DNA of 46,940 nucleotides from Salegentibacter sp. (GCA_024635795.1 JAGXIH010000018.1:1-46940); one strand, 5' to 3'. Positions 17,442 through 26,552 are shown, counted from the stretch's first letter. Notes: generated by a model not told the origin, from the sequence alone. A program made the numbers and translations.

Positions 17442-18452
17442 ATGTTTCAATCTAAAATAGCCGGTCTGGGAAGTTACGTGCCAGAAAATGTGGTCACAAA
17501 CGATGACCTCGCAAAACTTATGGATACCAGCGATGAGTGGATTCAGGAGCGAACCGGTATTAAAGAACGCCACCATATTAAAAAAGGTGATGGCAATACT
17601 ACCGCTATAATGGGGGTAAAAGCTGCAAAGATCGCATTGGAAAGAGCAGATATCTCCAAGGACGATATAGACCTTATTGTTTTTGCAACTCTTAGTCCCG
17701 ATTATTATTTCCCTGGATGTGGGGTACAGGTACAGGAAATGCTGGATATAAATACCTGTCCTGCCATAGACGTTAGGAATCAGTGTAGTGGTTTTGTGTA
17801 CGCGCTTTCGGTTGCAGACCAGTTTATCAAAACCGGAATGTATAAAAATGTACTTGTTATTGGAAGTGAGAACCATAGTGGTGGTTTAGACTTCACTAAC
17901 CGGGGGCGTTCGGTTTCGGTAATTTTCGGGGATGGAGCGGGAGCTGCCGTACTTACCCGAAGCGACCACAACGGGGAGGGAATCCTGTCTACCCATTTAC
18001 ATTCTGAAGGTAAACACGCAAAGGAACTTTCGCTTGAGGGGCCAAGTACTATGCACTGGGTGCCTGAAATTATAGCTGAAAATCCGCAGGGAGACGATAT
18101 TCCATATTATCCATATATGAACGGACAATTTGTTTTCAAACATGCGGTGCAGCGTTTTTCTGAAGTGATTATGGAGGGACTTGACGCGAATGGTTTGGAG
18201 GTTAAAGATATCGATATGTTAATTCCTCATCAGGCGAATTTGCGTATCTCTCAATTTATTCAGCATAAATTCAAACTCAGTGATGAGCAGGTTTATAATA
18301 ACATCCAGAAATATGGAAACACCACGGCAGCCTCTATTCCTATTGCTTTAACTGAAGCCTGGGAAAAAGGCAAGATCAAGGATGAAGATGTGGTGGTGCT
18401 AGCTGCTTTCGGAAGCGGTTTCACCTGGGCCAGTGCTATAATTAGCTGGTAA
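17442..18452 (+). CDS. fabH: 3-oxoacyl-ACP synthase III (FabH-like)
   Basis: 336 residues, thiolase fold. The catalytic triad is readable: Cys115 in RNQCSGFVYAL, His263 in IPHQANLRIS and Asn293 in YGNTTAASIP. The N-terminal DTSDEWIQERTGIKERH matches beta-ketoacyl-ACP synthase III, which condenses acetyl- or branched acyl-CoA with malonyl-ACP to start fatty-acid synthesis. It is not beside plsX or rpmF, as the main fabH often is, so it may be a second copy with a different starter. It is a single gene with a terminator at 18472-18500. Confidence 0.9.
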   Translation: MFQSKIAGLGSYVPENVVTNDDLAKLMDTSDEWIQERTGIKERHHIKKGDGNTTAIMGVKAAKIALERADISKDDIDLIVFATLSPDYYFPGCGVQVQEMLDINTCPAIDVRNQCSGFVYALSVADQFIKTGMYKNVLVIGSENHSGGLDFTNRGRSVSVIFGDGAGAAVLTRSDHNGEGILSTHLHSEGKHAKELSLEGPSTMHWVPEIIAENPQGDDIPYYPYMNGQFVFKHAVQRFSEVIMEGLDANGLEVKDIDMLIPHQANLRISQFIQHKFKLSDEQVYNNIQKYGNTTAASIPIALTEAWEKGKIKDEDVVVLAAFGSGFTWASAIISW

Positions 18453-18471
18453 ATTACGAAATGAAATAAAT

Positions 18472-18500
18472 AAAAAAAGCCGGGAATCCCGGCTTTTTTT
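18472..18500 (+). terminator. Bidirectional terminator
   Basis: A7-GCCGGGA followed by TCCCGGC-T7 gives a strong stem with A and T runs on both sides. It serves fabH and, on the other strand, the small membrane gene whose stop overlaps it. Confidence 0.88.
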
Positions 18501-18696
18501 ATTTCACAGCAAAATATTTATACAAATCGTAAATCCCCAGGCCCACAAATGCTATAGCCAGGATTAGACCAAAGTTGTCTGTTTCTACGCTATTTAAATG
18601 ATAATATAATCTATAGGAACCATAACCGGTAAAGGCGATTCCCAAAATTAGGTTCCAGATATTTCGTTTGGTAGGTTGTTGTTCATTATTCATCAT
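18499..18696 (-). CDS. Small two-segment membrane protein
   Basis: 65 residues. A hydrophilic start (MMNNEQQPTKRN) is followed by two hydrophobic segments (about 13-31 and 43-59) and a basic end YKYFAVK. No family recognised. The start overlaps the DUF2007 gene by 11 bases, so the two are a coupled operon. A signalling or membrane-stress role with its DUF2007 partner would be a guess. Confidence 0.75.
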   Translation of the reverse strand: MMNNEQQPTKRNIWNLILGIAFTGYGSYRLYYHLNSVETDNFGLILAIAFVGLGIYDLYKYFAVK

Positions 18697-18934
18697 CTGT
18701 ATAATCTTTCGGAAAGGTTGTTTTTGCGATTTTCAGGGCTTCGTCATAATGGCTTTTGATTACAAAAAGCTGTACCTGGCCGGGGAGTCCGCCCCCGAAG
18801 CCTGCTCTAAGGCCCGAGTCAAAATCGTTTCTAACCCGCGAAGAAATACCGGATTTGTCAAAGATTTCCTGCAGATATTGGACATTGGGTTCAGATCCTG
18901 TATAGACCCGTTCGTAACTGTCTTCATTACTCAT
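18686..18934 (-). CDS. DUF2007 (putative signal-transducing) protein
   Basis: 82 residues, cytosolic. The ferredoxin-like pattern VYTGSEPNVQYLQEIFDKSGISS, then a glycine-rich FGGGLPGQVQLFVIKSHYDEAL, matches DUF2007. Proteins of this family are small and of unproven function and often sit next to membrane proteins. It overlaps the small membrane gene downstream by 11 bases. A 21-base near-palindrome (TTGGTT...AACCAA, 18941-18961) lies directly before the start codon. Confidence 0.82.
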   Translation of the reverse strand: MSNEDSYERVYTGSEPNVQYLQEIFDKSGISSRVRNDFDSGLRAGFGGGLPGQVQLFVIKSHYDEALKIAKTTFPKDYTDDE

Positions 18935-18940
18935 GATCGA

Positions 18941-18961
18941 TTGGTTTTAGTTACTAACCAA
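18941..18961. promoter_or_regulatory. Palindrome before the DUF2007 gene
   Basis: TTGGTT and AACCAA are perfect inverted repeats with a 9-base spacer that itself contains AGT-T-ACT. It lies 7 bases upstream of the ATG at 18934, where it could act as an operator or block the start of translation. Confidence 0.4.
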
Positions 18962-19011
18962 AATACGAATTCCGCTGCTTACGGCATAGGTTTTATACAG
19001 AGTTTAACGTT

Positions 19012-19734
19012 CTAAGCATTGTAATACCGGCTTTGCCAGATAGCCGAATTGAAATTTTTGCCGAATTTCACTCCGTAGAAAATACACAGGCCGGCAATCC
19101 ATTTAAAAACAAAAAAGAAAATTATAAAAAACTGGGTGGTGGTTTGCTTAGGGGAGAACAATCCGTCAGGTACCATAAGAGCGAGCAGAAAGCTACAGGC
19201 CAACAGGACCAGAACAAAATTTTCCATACATTTAAACGGCCACATCAGTAGTTTGCGCAGTGGATGAAGATCATTTCCCCATTTATGGATCAGGTAGAAA
19301 TAATCATTCCCCATAGGCGCGAAAAGCAGAGGGTCATCTGCATTGTCAAGCTTCAATAGTTTGGAAGGAGCAATGATCTTAAATCCCTTCAGGCTGGTTT
19401 GATGTTGTTTTTCAAGTTTCTTTATTTCTGAAATCGCTTCAATGGGAATTTCAGCTTTGAAGTAGCTGGAGTCTAAAAACCTGAGACGATAATCTATGCA
19501 GATCTTTTCAATATCAGAGAGATGATATATTCTCCCGCTTTCCAGGAGATCAAAATTAAAAGTATTTAGGTGATCACCGCTTCCCTGGCTAAGCGTCTCC
19601 TGTATATGTTGGTCTTTCCTGACTTCCTGTTCGAAAATCTCCTTAACCTGAGCCAGGATATCTCTCTCGGCAGTTCTCCGGTCTCTTACTTTTTGCAGCT
19701 GAATTTCAATATCGGTACGCGGTAATTTCAACAT
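19012..19734 (-). CDS. Hypothetical membrane protein, 240 residues
   Basis: No family recognised. The first 160 residues are soluble, with a coiled-coil-like start (EIQLQKVRDRRTAERDILAQ) and a compact domain holding FKIIAPSKLLKLDNADDPLLFAP and NDYFYLIHKWGNDL. Two membrane segments follow (about 168-190 and 200-222). The large soluble part precedes the membrane part, so it is probably a cytosolic domain tethered to the inner membrane. It ends 77 bases before the DUF2007 gene on the same strand and may share its transcript. Confidence 0.72.
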   Translation of the reverse strand: MLKLPRTDIEIQLQKVRDRRTAERDILAQVKEIFEQEVRKDQHIQETLSQGSGDHLNTFNFDLLESGRIYHLSDIEKICIDYRLRFLDSSYFKAEIPIEAISEIKKLEKQHQTSLKGFKIIAPSKLLKLDNADDPLLFAPMGNDYFYLIHKWGNDLHPLRKLLMWPFKCMENFVLVLLACSFLLALMVPDGLFSPKQTTTQFFIIFFFVFKWIAGLCIFYGVKFGKNFNSAIWQSRYYNA

Positions 19735-19904
19735 CTTCTCTTTCTCTTTAGAATAAATCTAAAAATAAATAATTTGTGGAAAACAATAGATAATTAAAAG
19801 TTAAAGCAGAAATTGCTCTGTTAAATAATATTAAAAGGATTGGAAAACCTTTCCGGATTAAGGCTTTCAGGCTATATTGAAATTAAACAAAAAAGAAAAA
19901 TTCT

Positions 19905-20483
19905 ATGAAAAAATTACAGATCACTTTGCTGGGGATAGTCTCCGTTCTATTGCTGGCCGCTTGTGGCTCGGGGAGTAAACTCACAGATGAAGCAAAATCT
20001 CTAAGAAATTATAACTCCTACGCATTTTTGCCTAATAACGACACAATTATGAGCCGGGCTTATGATAATGAAAGGATTAATGATGTAATAGTTTCTACCA
20101 TTAATGCAAATATGAAGGACGAAGGCTATATTCTCGATAAGCGCCAACCCGATGTGCTAATCTATGTGCATACTATGTTTGACGAAAAGGCCGATGTGAA
20201 TGCCAACCCCGTGTATACAAATTACAGCTATTACCGTCCGGGACTCTATATCGGGCCTTATGTTGAAGATTACGTTTATGAGGATTATTATACCATTCAG
20301 CGTTTAACCGGAAACAGTGTAAAGCAGCTGCCGTACCGGGAGCGAAGTATCGTGATAGATTTTATAAACCGAAGAAATAACGAAATTATCTGGCGGGCCA
20401 CTTCTGAAGAGGAAATCGGGACACGTCGTATGGACCGGGATATAAGAAATTATATAGACGAAATTTTTAAGAAATTTCCCTGA
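19905..20483 (+). CDS. DUF4136 lipoprotein
   Basis: 192 residues. The signal peptide ends in a lipobox LAAC (Cys20). The mature part contains the DUF4136 pattern: NYNSYAFLPN, NDVIVSTINANMKDEGY, PDVLIYVHTMF, a Tyr-rich centre (YTNYSYYRPGLYIGPYVEDY) and IVIDFINRRNNEIIWRA. It is probably an envelope lipoprotein; the function of the family is unknown. Monocistronic, with a terminator at 20507-20543. Confidence 0.88.
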   Translation: MKKLQITLLGIVSVLLLAACGSGSKLTDEAKSLRNYNSYAFLPNNDTIMSRAYDNERINDVIVSTINANMKDEGYILDKRQPDVLIYVHTMFDEKADVNANPVYTNYSYYRPGLYIGPYVEDYVYEDYYTIQRLTGNSVKQLPYRERSIVIDFINRRNNEIIWRATSEEEIGTRRMDRDIRNYIDEIFKKFP

Positions 20484-20506
20484 TCTTTAAGCTTAGAAAA
20501 AATAGG

Positions 20507-20543
20507 AAATCCGTGGTCTTTAAAGGAACCACGGATTTTTTTA
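20507..20543 (+). terminator. Terminator of the DUF4136 gene
   Basis: AAATCCGTGGT (20507-20517) pairs with ACCACGGATTT (20528-20538) and is followed by T. pheT ends just beyond it on the other strand. Confidence 0.82.
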
Positions 20544-20566
20544 TGCAATAAAATGTTTGAAGTAAC

Positions 20567-22993
20567 TTATCTCAATTCAGCTTTTAGATCACTTTCAAAT
20601 CTTTGCTGAAGTTTGCCCATCATCTTGTCTACCTGTTTATCGGTTAAGGTTTTGTTCTCGTCCTGGAACAGAAAACTCACCGCATAACTCTTTTTACCTT
20701 CCGGCAGGTTGCTGCCCTGGTAAACATCAAAGAGATTCACTTCTTTAAGCATTTTTTTGCCGGTTTGCAGAGCGATATTTTCAATCTCTTCATAAGAAAC
20801 CGATTGGTCTAGCAGAAGCGCGAAATCACGCCTTACAGCAGGATATTTCGGAATAGGATTAAATTTCTTCCTTTGTGCCGTAGCTTCCTCAACTATGGAT
20901 TCCCAGTTAAAATCAGCAAAAAGCACCTCCTGTTGAATATCAAAATGTTTCAGAATAGATTTTTTTACTACCCCAAATTCCACAAGTTTTGCTTTTTTAG
21001 AGCTCATTGCCAGACCTTCAGAAAACAAATCGCTTTTTGTAGCTGAGGTTTTGCTGCTGCTTACGCCAAGTCGATCCAGGATAGCCATAATGATCCCTTT
21101 CAGGTAGAAAAAATTGCCATTACCTGGAGTAGTATTCCAGTTTTCTGCTTGCCTGTTTCCGGTTACAGTGAGGGCCAGGTGTTTACTTTCAGTTCTACCG
21201 CTTACATAGTTATGATAAGTCTTCCCGAATTCAAATAATTTCAGCCTGTTTCGCTTTCGATTAATGTTATAGCTCGCTGCTTCCAGAGCAGAGAATAACA
21301 TAGACTGCCGCATAACCGAAAGCTCCTGGCTTAGCGGGTTTAGCATTTCTATATTGTACTCTTCCCTGGTCTGGTCACTAAGTTTAGTATATGCCGGAGA
21401 AGTTAGGGAATTAGCCATACTCTCGTAAAATCCCTGCCCCACCAATTGACTGGAGATTAGATTTTGGAGCTTATAGTCATCAAATTTGGATGAAATTGCT
21501 ACAGATGCATTTAGCTTATCGCTGAATTTAATGTTATTATAACCATACACCCGCAGGATCTCCTCTATCACATCGGCCTCGCGCTTTACATCCACACGAT
21601 AAGAAGGGATTGTTAGCCCCATTCCGGTCTCTGTTACATTATTCACACGAATTTCAAGACTTGCAAGGATAGATTTTATGGTCTCTTCTTCCAGGTTCTC
21701 ACCAATGAGCTTATTCACCTTATCGAAGGTTAGGAAAACCTGGAAATCTTCAATTTTTTTGAAATAAAGGTCATCTATGTCACTGGTAACCTCTCCGCCG
21801 GCGATTTCTTTTATAAGAAGAGCGGCTCTTTTTAGCGCATATTCTACGGAATTGATATCAATACCACGTTCAAACCTGAAAGAAGCATCGGTATTTAAGC
21901 CGTGTCTTTTAGCTGTTTTTCTGATGCTAACCGGATTGAAGTATGCACTTTCCAGAAATATTGCGGTGGTGTTTTCTGTAACTCCGCTCGTGATCCCGCC
22001 AAAAACTCCTGCAATACAGAGTGGTTTTTCGGCATCGCATATCATAAGGTCTTCCTCGTGCAATTCACGTTCAACTTCGTCTAAGGTGATGAATTTAGTA
22101 CCTGTTTTTAAGGTTTTTACGTTGATTTGGTTTCCGGCTATCTTTCCTGCGTCAAAAGCGTGTAAAGGCTGACCAAGCTCGTGCATAACGTAATTGGTAG
22201 CATCTACCACATTATTTTTTGGGGTAATTCCAATGGCCTTAAGCCTGTTTTGAAGCCATTTTGGAGAGCTTTCAACCTTAATATCTGAAATAGTGACCCC
22301 GCAATATCTTGGCGCCAGGTTAGAATTCTCTACATTAATTGGAATTTTCAGGCTGCGGCTGTCTACATGAAAACTGCTCACTGATGGGGTGATAAGTTCC
22401 AGGGTTTTACCTTGTTGCTGGTAACCGGCTTTCAGGTCCCGGGCTACACCCCAGTGGCTCATAGCATCGGCGCGGTTAGGGGTTAGACCAATTTCAAAAA
22501 CCTGGTCATTTTCAACTTCAAAGATTTCGGCTACAGGTTTTCCGGGTTCCAGATCATCTTTCATGACCATAATCCCCTGGTGATCTTCACTTAATCCAAG
22601 TTCTTTTTCAGAACATATCATTCCAAAGCTGGCTTCACCTCGTATTTTCCCCTTCTTTATAGGCCATGCTGCACCTTTTTCATCGTAGAGGGTTGTGCCT
22701 ATGGTTGCAACCGGTACTTTCTGTCCTGTAGCGATATTTGGAGCACCACATACGATCTGTACCTGCTCTCCATTACCAAGAGCTACATTGGTAAGCTTTA
22801 ATTTATCTGCGTTAGGGTGGTCTTCGCAACTAAGTACGTGTCCTACCACAATGCCCTCCAATCCGCCTTTTACACTTTGAAATTCCTGAATGCCTTCCAC
22901 CTCCAGCCCAAGGTCGGTAAGTAATTCTCCTGTCTCCTCAGGCTTTTCGGGGAGTTTGATAAATTGCTTTAACCAGTTATATGAAATCTTCAT
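20567..22993 (-). CDS. pheT: Phenylalanyl-tRNA synthetase beta subunit
   Basis: 808 residues, the normal length for bacterial PheT. The order is the N-terminal MKISYNWLKQFI, an EMAP/tRNA-binding domain (about 40-150, with VVGHVLSCEDHPNADKL), the B3/B4 editing region (about 210-400, with NYVMHELGQPLHAFDA), the B5 domain and a catalytic-like core. The ferredoxin-fold anticodon-binding domain closes the protein (NPIKYPAVRRDFALLL-like start at about 715). It pairs with PheS, which is outside the window, to charge tRNA-Phe. A TATCTTTG box lies 21 bases upstream. Confidence 0.97.
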   Translation of the reverse strand: MKISYNWLKQFIKLPEKPEETGELLTDLGLEVEGIQEFQSVKGGLEGIVVGHVLSCEDHPNADKLKLTNVALGNGEQVQIVCGAPNIATGQKVPVATIGTTLYDEKGAAWPIKKGKIRGEASFGMICSEKELGLSEDHQGIMVMKDDLEPGKPVAEIFEVENDQVFEIGLTPNRADAMSHWGVARDLKAGYQQQGKTLELITPSVSSFHVDSRSLKIPINVENSNLAPRYCGVTISDIKVESSPKWLQNRLKAIGITPKNNVVDATNYVMHELGQPLHAFDAGKIAGNQINVKTLKTGTKFITLDEVERELHEEDLMICDAEKPLCIAGVFGGITSGVTENTTAIFLESAYFNPVSIRKTAKRHGLNTDASFRFERGIDINSVEYALKRAALLIKEIAGGEVTSDIDDLYFKKIEDFQVFLTFDKVNKLIGENLEEETIKSILASLEIRVNNVTETGMGLTIPSYRVDVKREADVIEEILRVYGYNNIKFSDKLNASVAISSKFDDYKLQNLISSQLVGQGFYESMANSLTSPAYTKLSDQTREEYNIEMLNPLSQELSVMRQSMLFSALEAASYNINRKRNRLKLFEFGKTYHNYVSGRTESKHLALTVTGNRQAENWNTTPGNGNFFYLKGIIMAILDRLGVSSSKTSATKSDLFSEGLAMSSKKAKLVEFGVVKKSILKHFDIQQEVLFADFNWESIVEEATAQRKKFNPIPKYPAVRRDFALLLDQSVSYEEIENIALQTGKKMLKEVNLFDVYQGSNLPEGKKSYAVSFLFQDENKTLTDKQVDKMMGKLQQRFESDLKAELR

Positions 22994-23013
22994 CGAATTG
23001 TTTTTTCAGGCAG

Positions 23014-23021
23014 CAAAGATA
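23014..23021 (-). promoter_or_regulatory. Promoter -7 box TATCTTTG for pheT
   Basis: Perfect TAnnTTTG match on the minus strand, 20 bases before the start codon at 22993. No clear -33 element. Confidence 0.55.
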
Positions 23022-23078
23022 GTATTACGAACGGTTTTGGCATAATTTGAAATTTTAATTTTGACCTAATTACAAATT

Positions 23079-23105
23079 AAAAGAGAAGCGGAATGCTTCT
23101 CTTTT
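23079..23105 (-). terminator. Terminator of the TPR secreted-protein gene
   Basis: AAAAGAGAAGC pairs with GCTTCTCTTTT around the loop GGAAT, with T on the 3' side of the minus strand. Confidence 0.75.
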
Positions 23106-23129
23106 TGGTTATGGGTTAAAATCTCTGGG

Positions 23130-24050
23130 TTAGGTTTTCCTTTTAAACCTCATTTGATTCACCTTTTCCCATTCTTTACTGTCCTCATTTTGAAGATACA
23201 CATCCCATTCAATATTGTCATCTCCATTACGGGATATCTCGTGACGAGCCATTCTTTTTTCATTATTCTGGGTGTATTCCTCCATCATCTCCACCTTGTT
23301 TTCTCCGATGTTTTTAATATCTAATTTTGAAATTTCGATGCCGGTGGGAGTTGTAGCATTTACATAGGCCATTTCAAACTGGTCGTCCATCGCATCATAG
23401 GCAATAATGCGTTCGCAGCAGGGATTGTTCTGTGCATTTGTATGTTTGATGCGTAAAACAGCATCGCCTGGCAGATAGGTTATACTTTGAGTACTGCTGG
23501 GAACATCTATAGCATTCCCATCCCGGTAATTGGTTTGTTCCATAACCCATTCTCCGGTTAAGAAATCGAGTTGGCGGTGTTTGTTTTCCAGTTTAGAGAG
23601 TTTGGCCTTCGAACCGGCAAGAATCCGGGTTTTTTCGTCTTTGTTGGAACTGTTTTGAGCTATCTCAATAGATTTTTTTAAATACTTTTTAGCTTCTTCG
23701 GTTTTTCCTTTTTCGATCAGGTAATCGGCATAGGAATCGTTGGGATTGGCTGCTTCAGGATATTCTTTCATATTATATTTAAAGACCTTTTCTGCGGCCT
23801 CCATATCCTTTTCTTCCAGCATAAGCTTGTAGCCAATATTGTTTAATTCCCATTCATCCCAGTTGTAGTTTTCTTTTTCCTCTTTTTTTAATTTCTTATA
23901 ATGGGCAAGGGCAGCGTCAATTCCGTTTTCCTGGTATTCTTCAAAGACGGCCTCTCCAATAGAGTTTTTCTCCTTCTCATCCTGCGCAATTGCGCTCGTA
24001 ACCAGACTCATAAAAAAGATTCCGGTTAACATCAATAATCTTGTCTTCAT
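23130..24050 (-). CDS. Secreted TPR protein with a DUF1579-like beta-barrel domain
   Basis: 306 residues. A signal peptide (MKTRLLMLTGIFFMSLVTSAIA) is followed by TPR-like helices (about 30-150: AEKVFKYNMKEYPEAANPND, EAKKYLKKSIEIA). The C-terminal domain starts with RQLDFLTGEWVMEQTNYRDG and continues with LRIKHTNA and WEKVNQMRFKR. FLTGEW is the usual opening of lipocalin-like DUF1579 domains. The role is probably periplasmic; no substrate is evident. An AAGGAG stretch lies 3-4 bases before the ATG, which is unusual in this window. Confidence 0.8.
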   Translation of the reverse strand: MKTRLLMLTGIFFMSLVTSAIAQDEKEKNSIGEAVFEEYQENGIDAALAHYKKLKKEEKENYNWDEWELNNIGYKLMLEEKDMEAAEKVFKYNMKEYPEAANPNDSYADYLIEKGKTEEAKKYLKKSIEIAQNSSNKDEKTRILAGSKAKLSKLENKHRQLDFLTGEWVMEQTNYRDGNAIDVPSSTQSITYLPGDAVLRIKHTNAQNNPCCERIIAYDAMDDQFEMAYVNATTPTGIEISKLDIKNIGENKVEMMEEYTQNNEKRMARHEISRNGDDNIEWDVYLQNEDSKEWEKVNQMRFKRKT

Positions 24051-24144
24051 AACTCCTTAATTTAATAGTTAACCTAATAAATTTACGAATTATCTCAACT
24101 ATTGAAATCGCTACTAATAGGTGTAAACAAGACATAAATCTATT

Positions 24145-24209
24145 TTCAATGTTGTTGCTAATGGCAAGAAGCCTTGGTAGTAGGGGCTTCTGGATATTTC
24201 AACATTGAA
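24145..24209. repeat. Nested inverted repeat between recG and the TPR gene
   Basis: Outer arms TTCAATGTTG (24145-24154) and CAACATTGAA (24200-24209) are perfect inverted repeats of 10 bases. Inner arms AGAAGCC (24167-24173) and GGCTTCT (24185-24191) are perfect repeats of 7. The two stems together make one long interrupted hairpin of 65 bases. No T-run follows, so it is not a standard terminator. Confidence 0.6.
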
Positions 24210-24235
24210 CCGAATAAACCAAAATACTGTCATTT

Positions 24236-24304
24236 AGGAGGTGAAAAATGAGGGAAACCCCGCAGCTAATTATGGGATTCCAGGATACAGAATTCCCCTT
24301 ATAA
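24236..24304 (+). CDS. Possible 18-residue leader peptide with a strong Shine-Dalgarno sequence
   Basis: A textbook AGGAGGTG (24236-24243) lies 4 bases before an ATG (24248), followed by 18 codons (MRETPQLIMGFQDTEFPL) and TAA at 24302-24304. Strong Shine-Dalgarno sequences are rare in this group of bacteria, and none of the real genes in the window shows one this good. No gene on the plus strand follows closely, because recG is read in the opposite direction. It could be chance. Confidence 0.25.
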
Positions 24305-24344
24305 AACAATTTTATGCTGTAGTGAGATTTTCCGGTAGAATACC

Positions 24345-26444
24345 CTAACTGATATAATTCCAGATCGTTTTCTTCCTGGAAATTTGAGCGAAAGTGTGGT
24401 GCAGGATTCTGTTCTTTTCCATTTGAAGATTGGGATCCTCTTTTAAAACTTTTGTTGCTAGATGGCGTGCCGTTTTCAGGATATCATTGTCTTTAACGAT
24501 ATCTGCAATTTGAAGGTTCAGGACCCCGCTTTGCTGCGTGCCCATAAGGTCTCCCGGCCCTCGGAGTTTAAGGTCTACCTCAGCGATCTCGAATCCATCG
24601 TTAGTGCCGGTCATGGTTTGTAAGCGGGTTTTGCTGTCTTCGGATAGTTTGTGGCCGGTCATAAGGATACAAAAGCTCTGTTCGGCACCACGCCCCACTC
24701 TCCCCCGAAGTTGGTGAAGTTGGGATAAACCAAAACGTTCGGCACTTTCAATGATCATCACACTGGCATTGGGAACGTTCACGCCAACTTCTATTACGGT
24801 GGTTGCTACCATGATTTGCGTTTCCCCGCGCACAAAACGGTCCATCTCGTAATCCTTGGCATCCGATTTCATCTGTCCGTGAACTATGGAAATCTGGAAT
24901 TCAGGAAACTCCCTGGCGATACTTTCGTAGCCATCCATCAAGTCTTTGTAATCCATAGTCTCCGATTCCTGAATTAGCGGATAGACGATGTATACCTGTC
25001 TGCCTTTTTTGATTTCCTCCCTTATAAAAGCAAATACTTTTAAGCGGTTGGCATCATAACGATGTACGGTTTTAATTGGTTTTCTTCCGGGCGGTAGTTC
25101 ATCGATCACCGAGATATCCAGGTCGCCATAAAGACTCATCGCAAGAGTTCTTGGAATAGGGGTAGCGGTCATCACCAGGATGTGAGGTGGGAGGTCGTTC
25201 TTTTTCCATAATCTCGCCCTTTGGGCAACCCCAAACCGATGCTGTTCATCAATTACAGCCAGGCCTAAATTCTTAAATTGTACCTTGTCTTCCAGTAAGG
25301 CATGAGTCCCAATTAAGATGTCTATTTCGCCATTTTCCAGTTTTTCGTGAATCTCTCTTCTTTTTGAAGTTTTAGTTGAACCGGTAAGTAATTCTATACT
25401 GGTATTTAGTTCTTTACATAAATTAACTAAGCCGTTGTAGTGCTGTACTGACAAAATTTCAGTAGGGGCCATTAAGCACGCCTGGAAACCGTTGTCAAGT
25501 GCTATAAACATTGACATTAGGGCCACAATGGTCTTCCCGGAGCCTACATCACCTTGCAAAAGCCGGTTCATCTGTGCACCGCTGCCTAAATCATTCCTGA
25601 TTTCTTTGATCACCCGCTTCTGTGCCCCGGTTAAATCGAAGGGTAAATGTTCGTTATAAAAGTCGGTGAAATTCTCTCCCACTTTTTCAAAAACATATCC
25701 CTTGATCTTCTTTTTATGAAGCAAATTTTTCCGGATGAGTTGCAGCTGTATGTAAAAAAGTTCTTCAAATTTTAAACGGAATTGCGCCTTTGCAAGCAGC
25801 TCCTGACTTTTCGGAAAATGGATATTAAAAAGTGCTTCAGATTTAGAGATGAGTTTAAATTCCTGCAAAATTTCTTCTGATAGGCTTTCAAAGAATCTGC
25901 CCTTGGCTTCCAGAAAAAGTTGCTGCGTCATCTTATTGATTACCCGGTTCGAAATTCCTGCTTTGGCAAGTTTTTCGGTAGAAGGGTAAACAGGTTGCAT
26001 AGCGGTACGCAATTGTTTTTTATATTCTTCAACCAGTTCCATCTCTGGGTGAGGCATACTAAAAACCCCGTTAAACCAATTGGTTTTCCCAAAGATCACG
26101 TAGGGGGTGTTGAGTTTAAGGTTTTCTCTTATCCATTTTTGACCCCTAAACCAAACGAGTTCCATCTTTCCGGTACTGTCCACAAAATCGGCCACAAGGC
26201 GTTTCCCGCGTTTCTGTTCCACACTTTTGATGTGAGTGATCTTTCCAACCAGCTGCACGTCTGCAGAATTACGCTGCAACTCATTTATTTTATAAAAACG
26301 GGTTTTATCTAAATAGCGGTTTGGAAAAAAGTTGAGCAGGTCGCCATAGGTTTGAATGCCTAATTCTGTTTTCAGGACCTTCGCCCGGTTAGGGCCAACA
26401 CCTTTTAGGTAGTCTATGGGAGTTTGGAGCAAATTGGCATTCAT
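24345..26444 (-). CDS. recG: ATP-dependent DNA helicase RecG
   Basis: 699 residues, full length. The N-terminal wedge domain starts TPIDYLKGVGPNRAKVL, and the OB-fold follows. The helicase core has Walker A GDVGSGKT (near residue 300), DEQHRFG (near 400) and TATPIPRT, then the second RecA domain with VATTVIEVGVNVPNA and QLRGRVGRG, and the TRG-like end GDLMGTQQSG. RecG reverses stalled forks and moves Holliday junctions. It is divergent from the M1 aminopeptidase gene with a 108-base gap. Confidence 0.97.
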   Translation of the reverse strand: MNANLLQTPIDYLKGVGPNRAKVLKTELGIQTYGDLLNFFPNRYLDKTRFYKINELQRNSADVQLVGKITHIKSVEQKRGKRLVADFVDSTGKMELVWFRGQKWIRENLKLNTPYVIFGKTNWFNGVFSMPHPEMELVEEYKKQLRTAMQPVYPSTEKLAKAGISNRVINKMTQQLFLEAKGRFFESLSEEILQEFKLISKSEALFNIHFPKSQELLAKAQFRLKFEELFYIQLQLIRKNLLHKKKIKGYVFEKVGENFTDFYNEHLPFDLTGAQKRVIKEIRNDLGSGAQMNRLLQGDVGSGKTIVALMSMFIALDNGFQACLMAPTEILSVQHYNGLVNLCKELNTSIELLTGSTKTSKRREIHEKLENGEIDILIGTHALLEDKVQFKNLGLAVIDEQHRFGVAQRARLWKKNDLPPHILVMTATPIPRTLAMSLYGDLDISVIDELPPGRKPIKTVHRYDANRLKVFAFIREEIKKGRQVYIVYPLIQESETMDYKDLMDGYESIAREFPEFQISIVHGQMKSDAKDYEMDRFVRGETQIMVATTVIEVGVNVPNASVMIIESAERFGLSQLHQLRGRVGRGAEQSFCILMTGHKLSEDSKTRLQTMTGTNDGFEIAEVDLKLRGPGDLMGTQQSGVLNLQIADIVKDNDILKTARHLATKVLKEDPNLQMEKNRILHHTFAQISRKKTIWNYIS

Positions 26445-26552
26445 GGAAACGAAGATATTAAAATCAGTTTTTTAAGCTTTGATTTTCTTAAAAAATTATC
26501 CCGTTGCGCACGGGGCAGGTTTTTCGTAATTTGGAGGTCATATAACTTCTGT

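Noticed and set aside
26424-26552. N-terminal extension of the M1 aminopeptidase
   Set aside because: It would overlap recG on the other strand and bury a clear signal peptide that begins at 26553.
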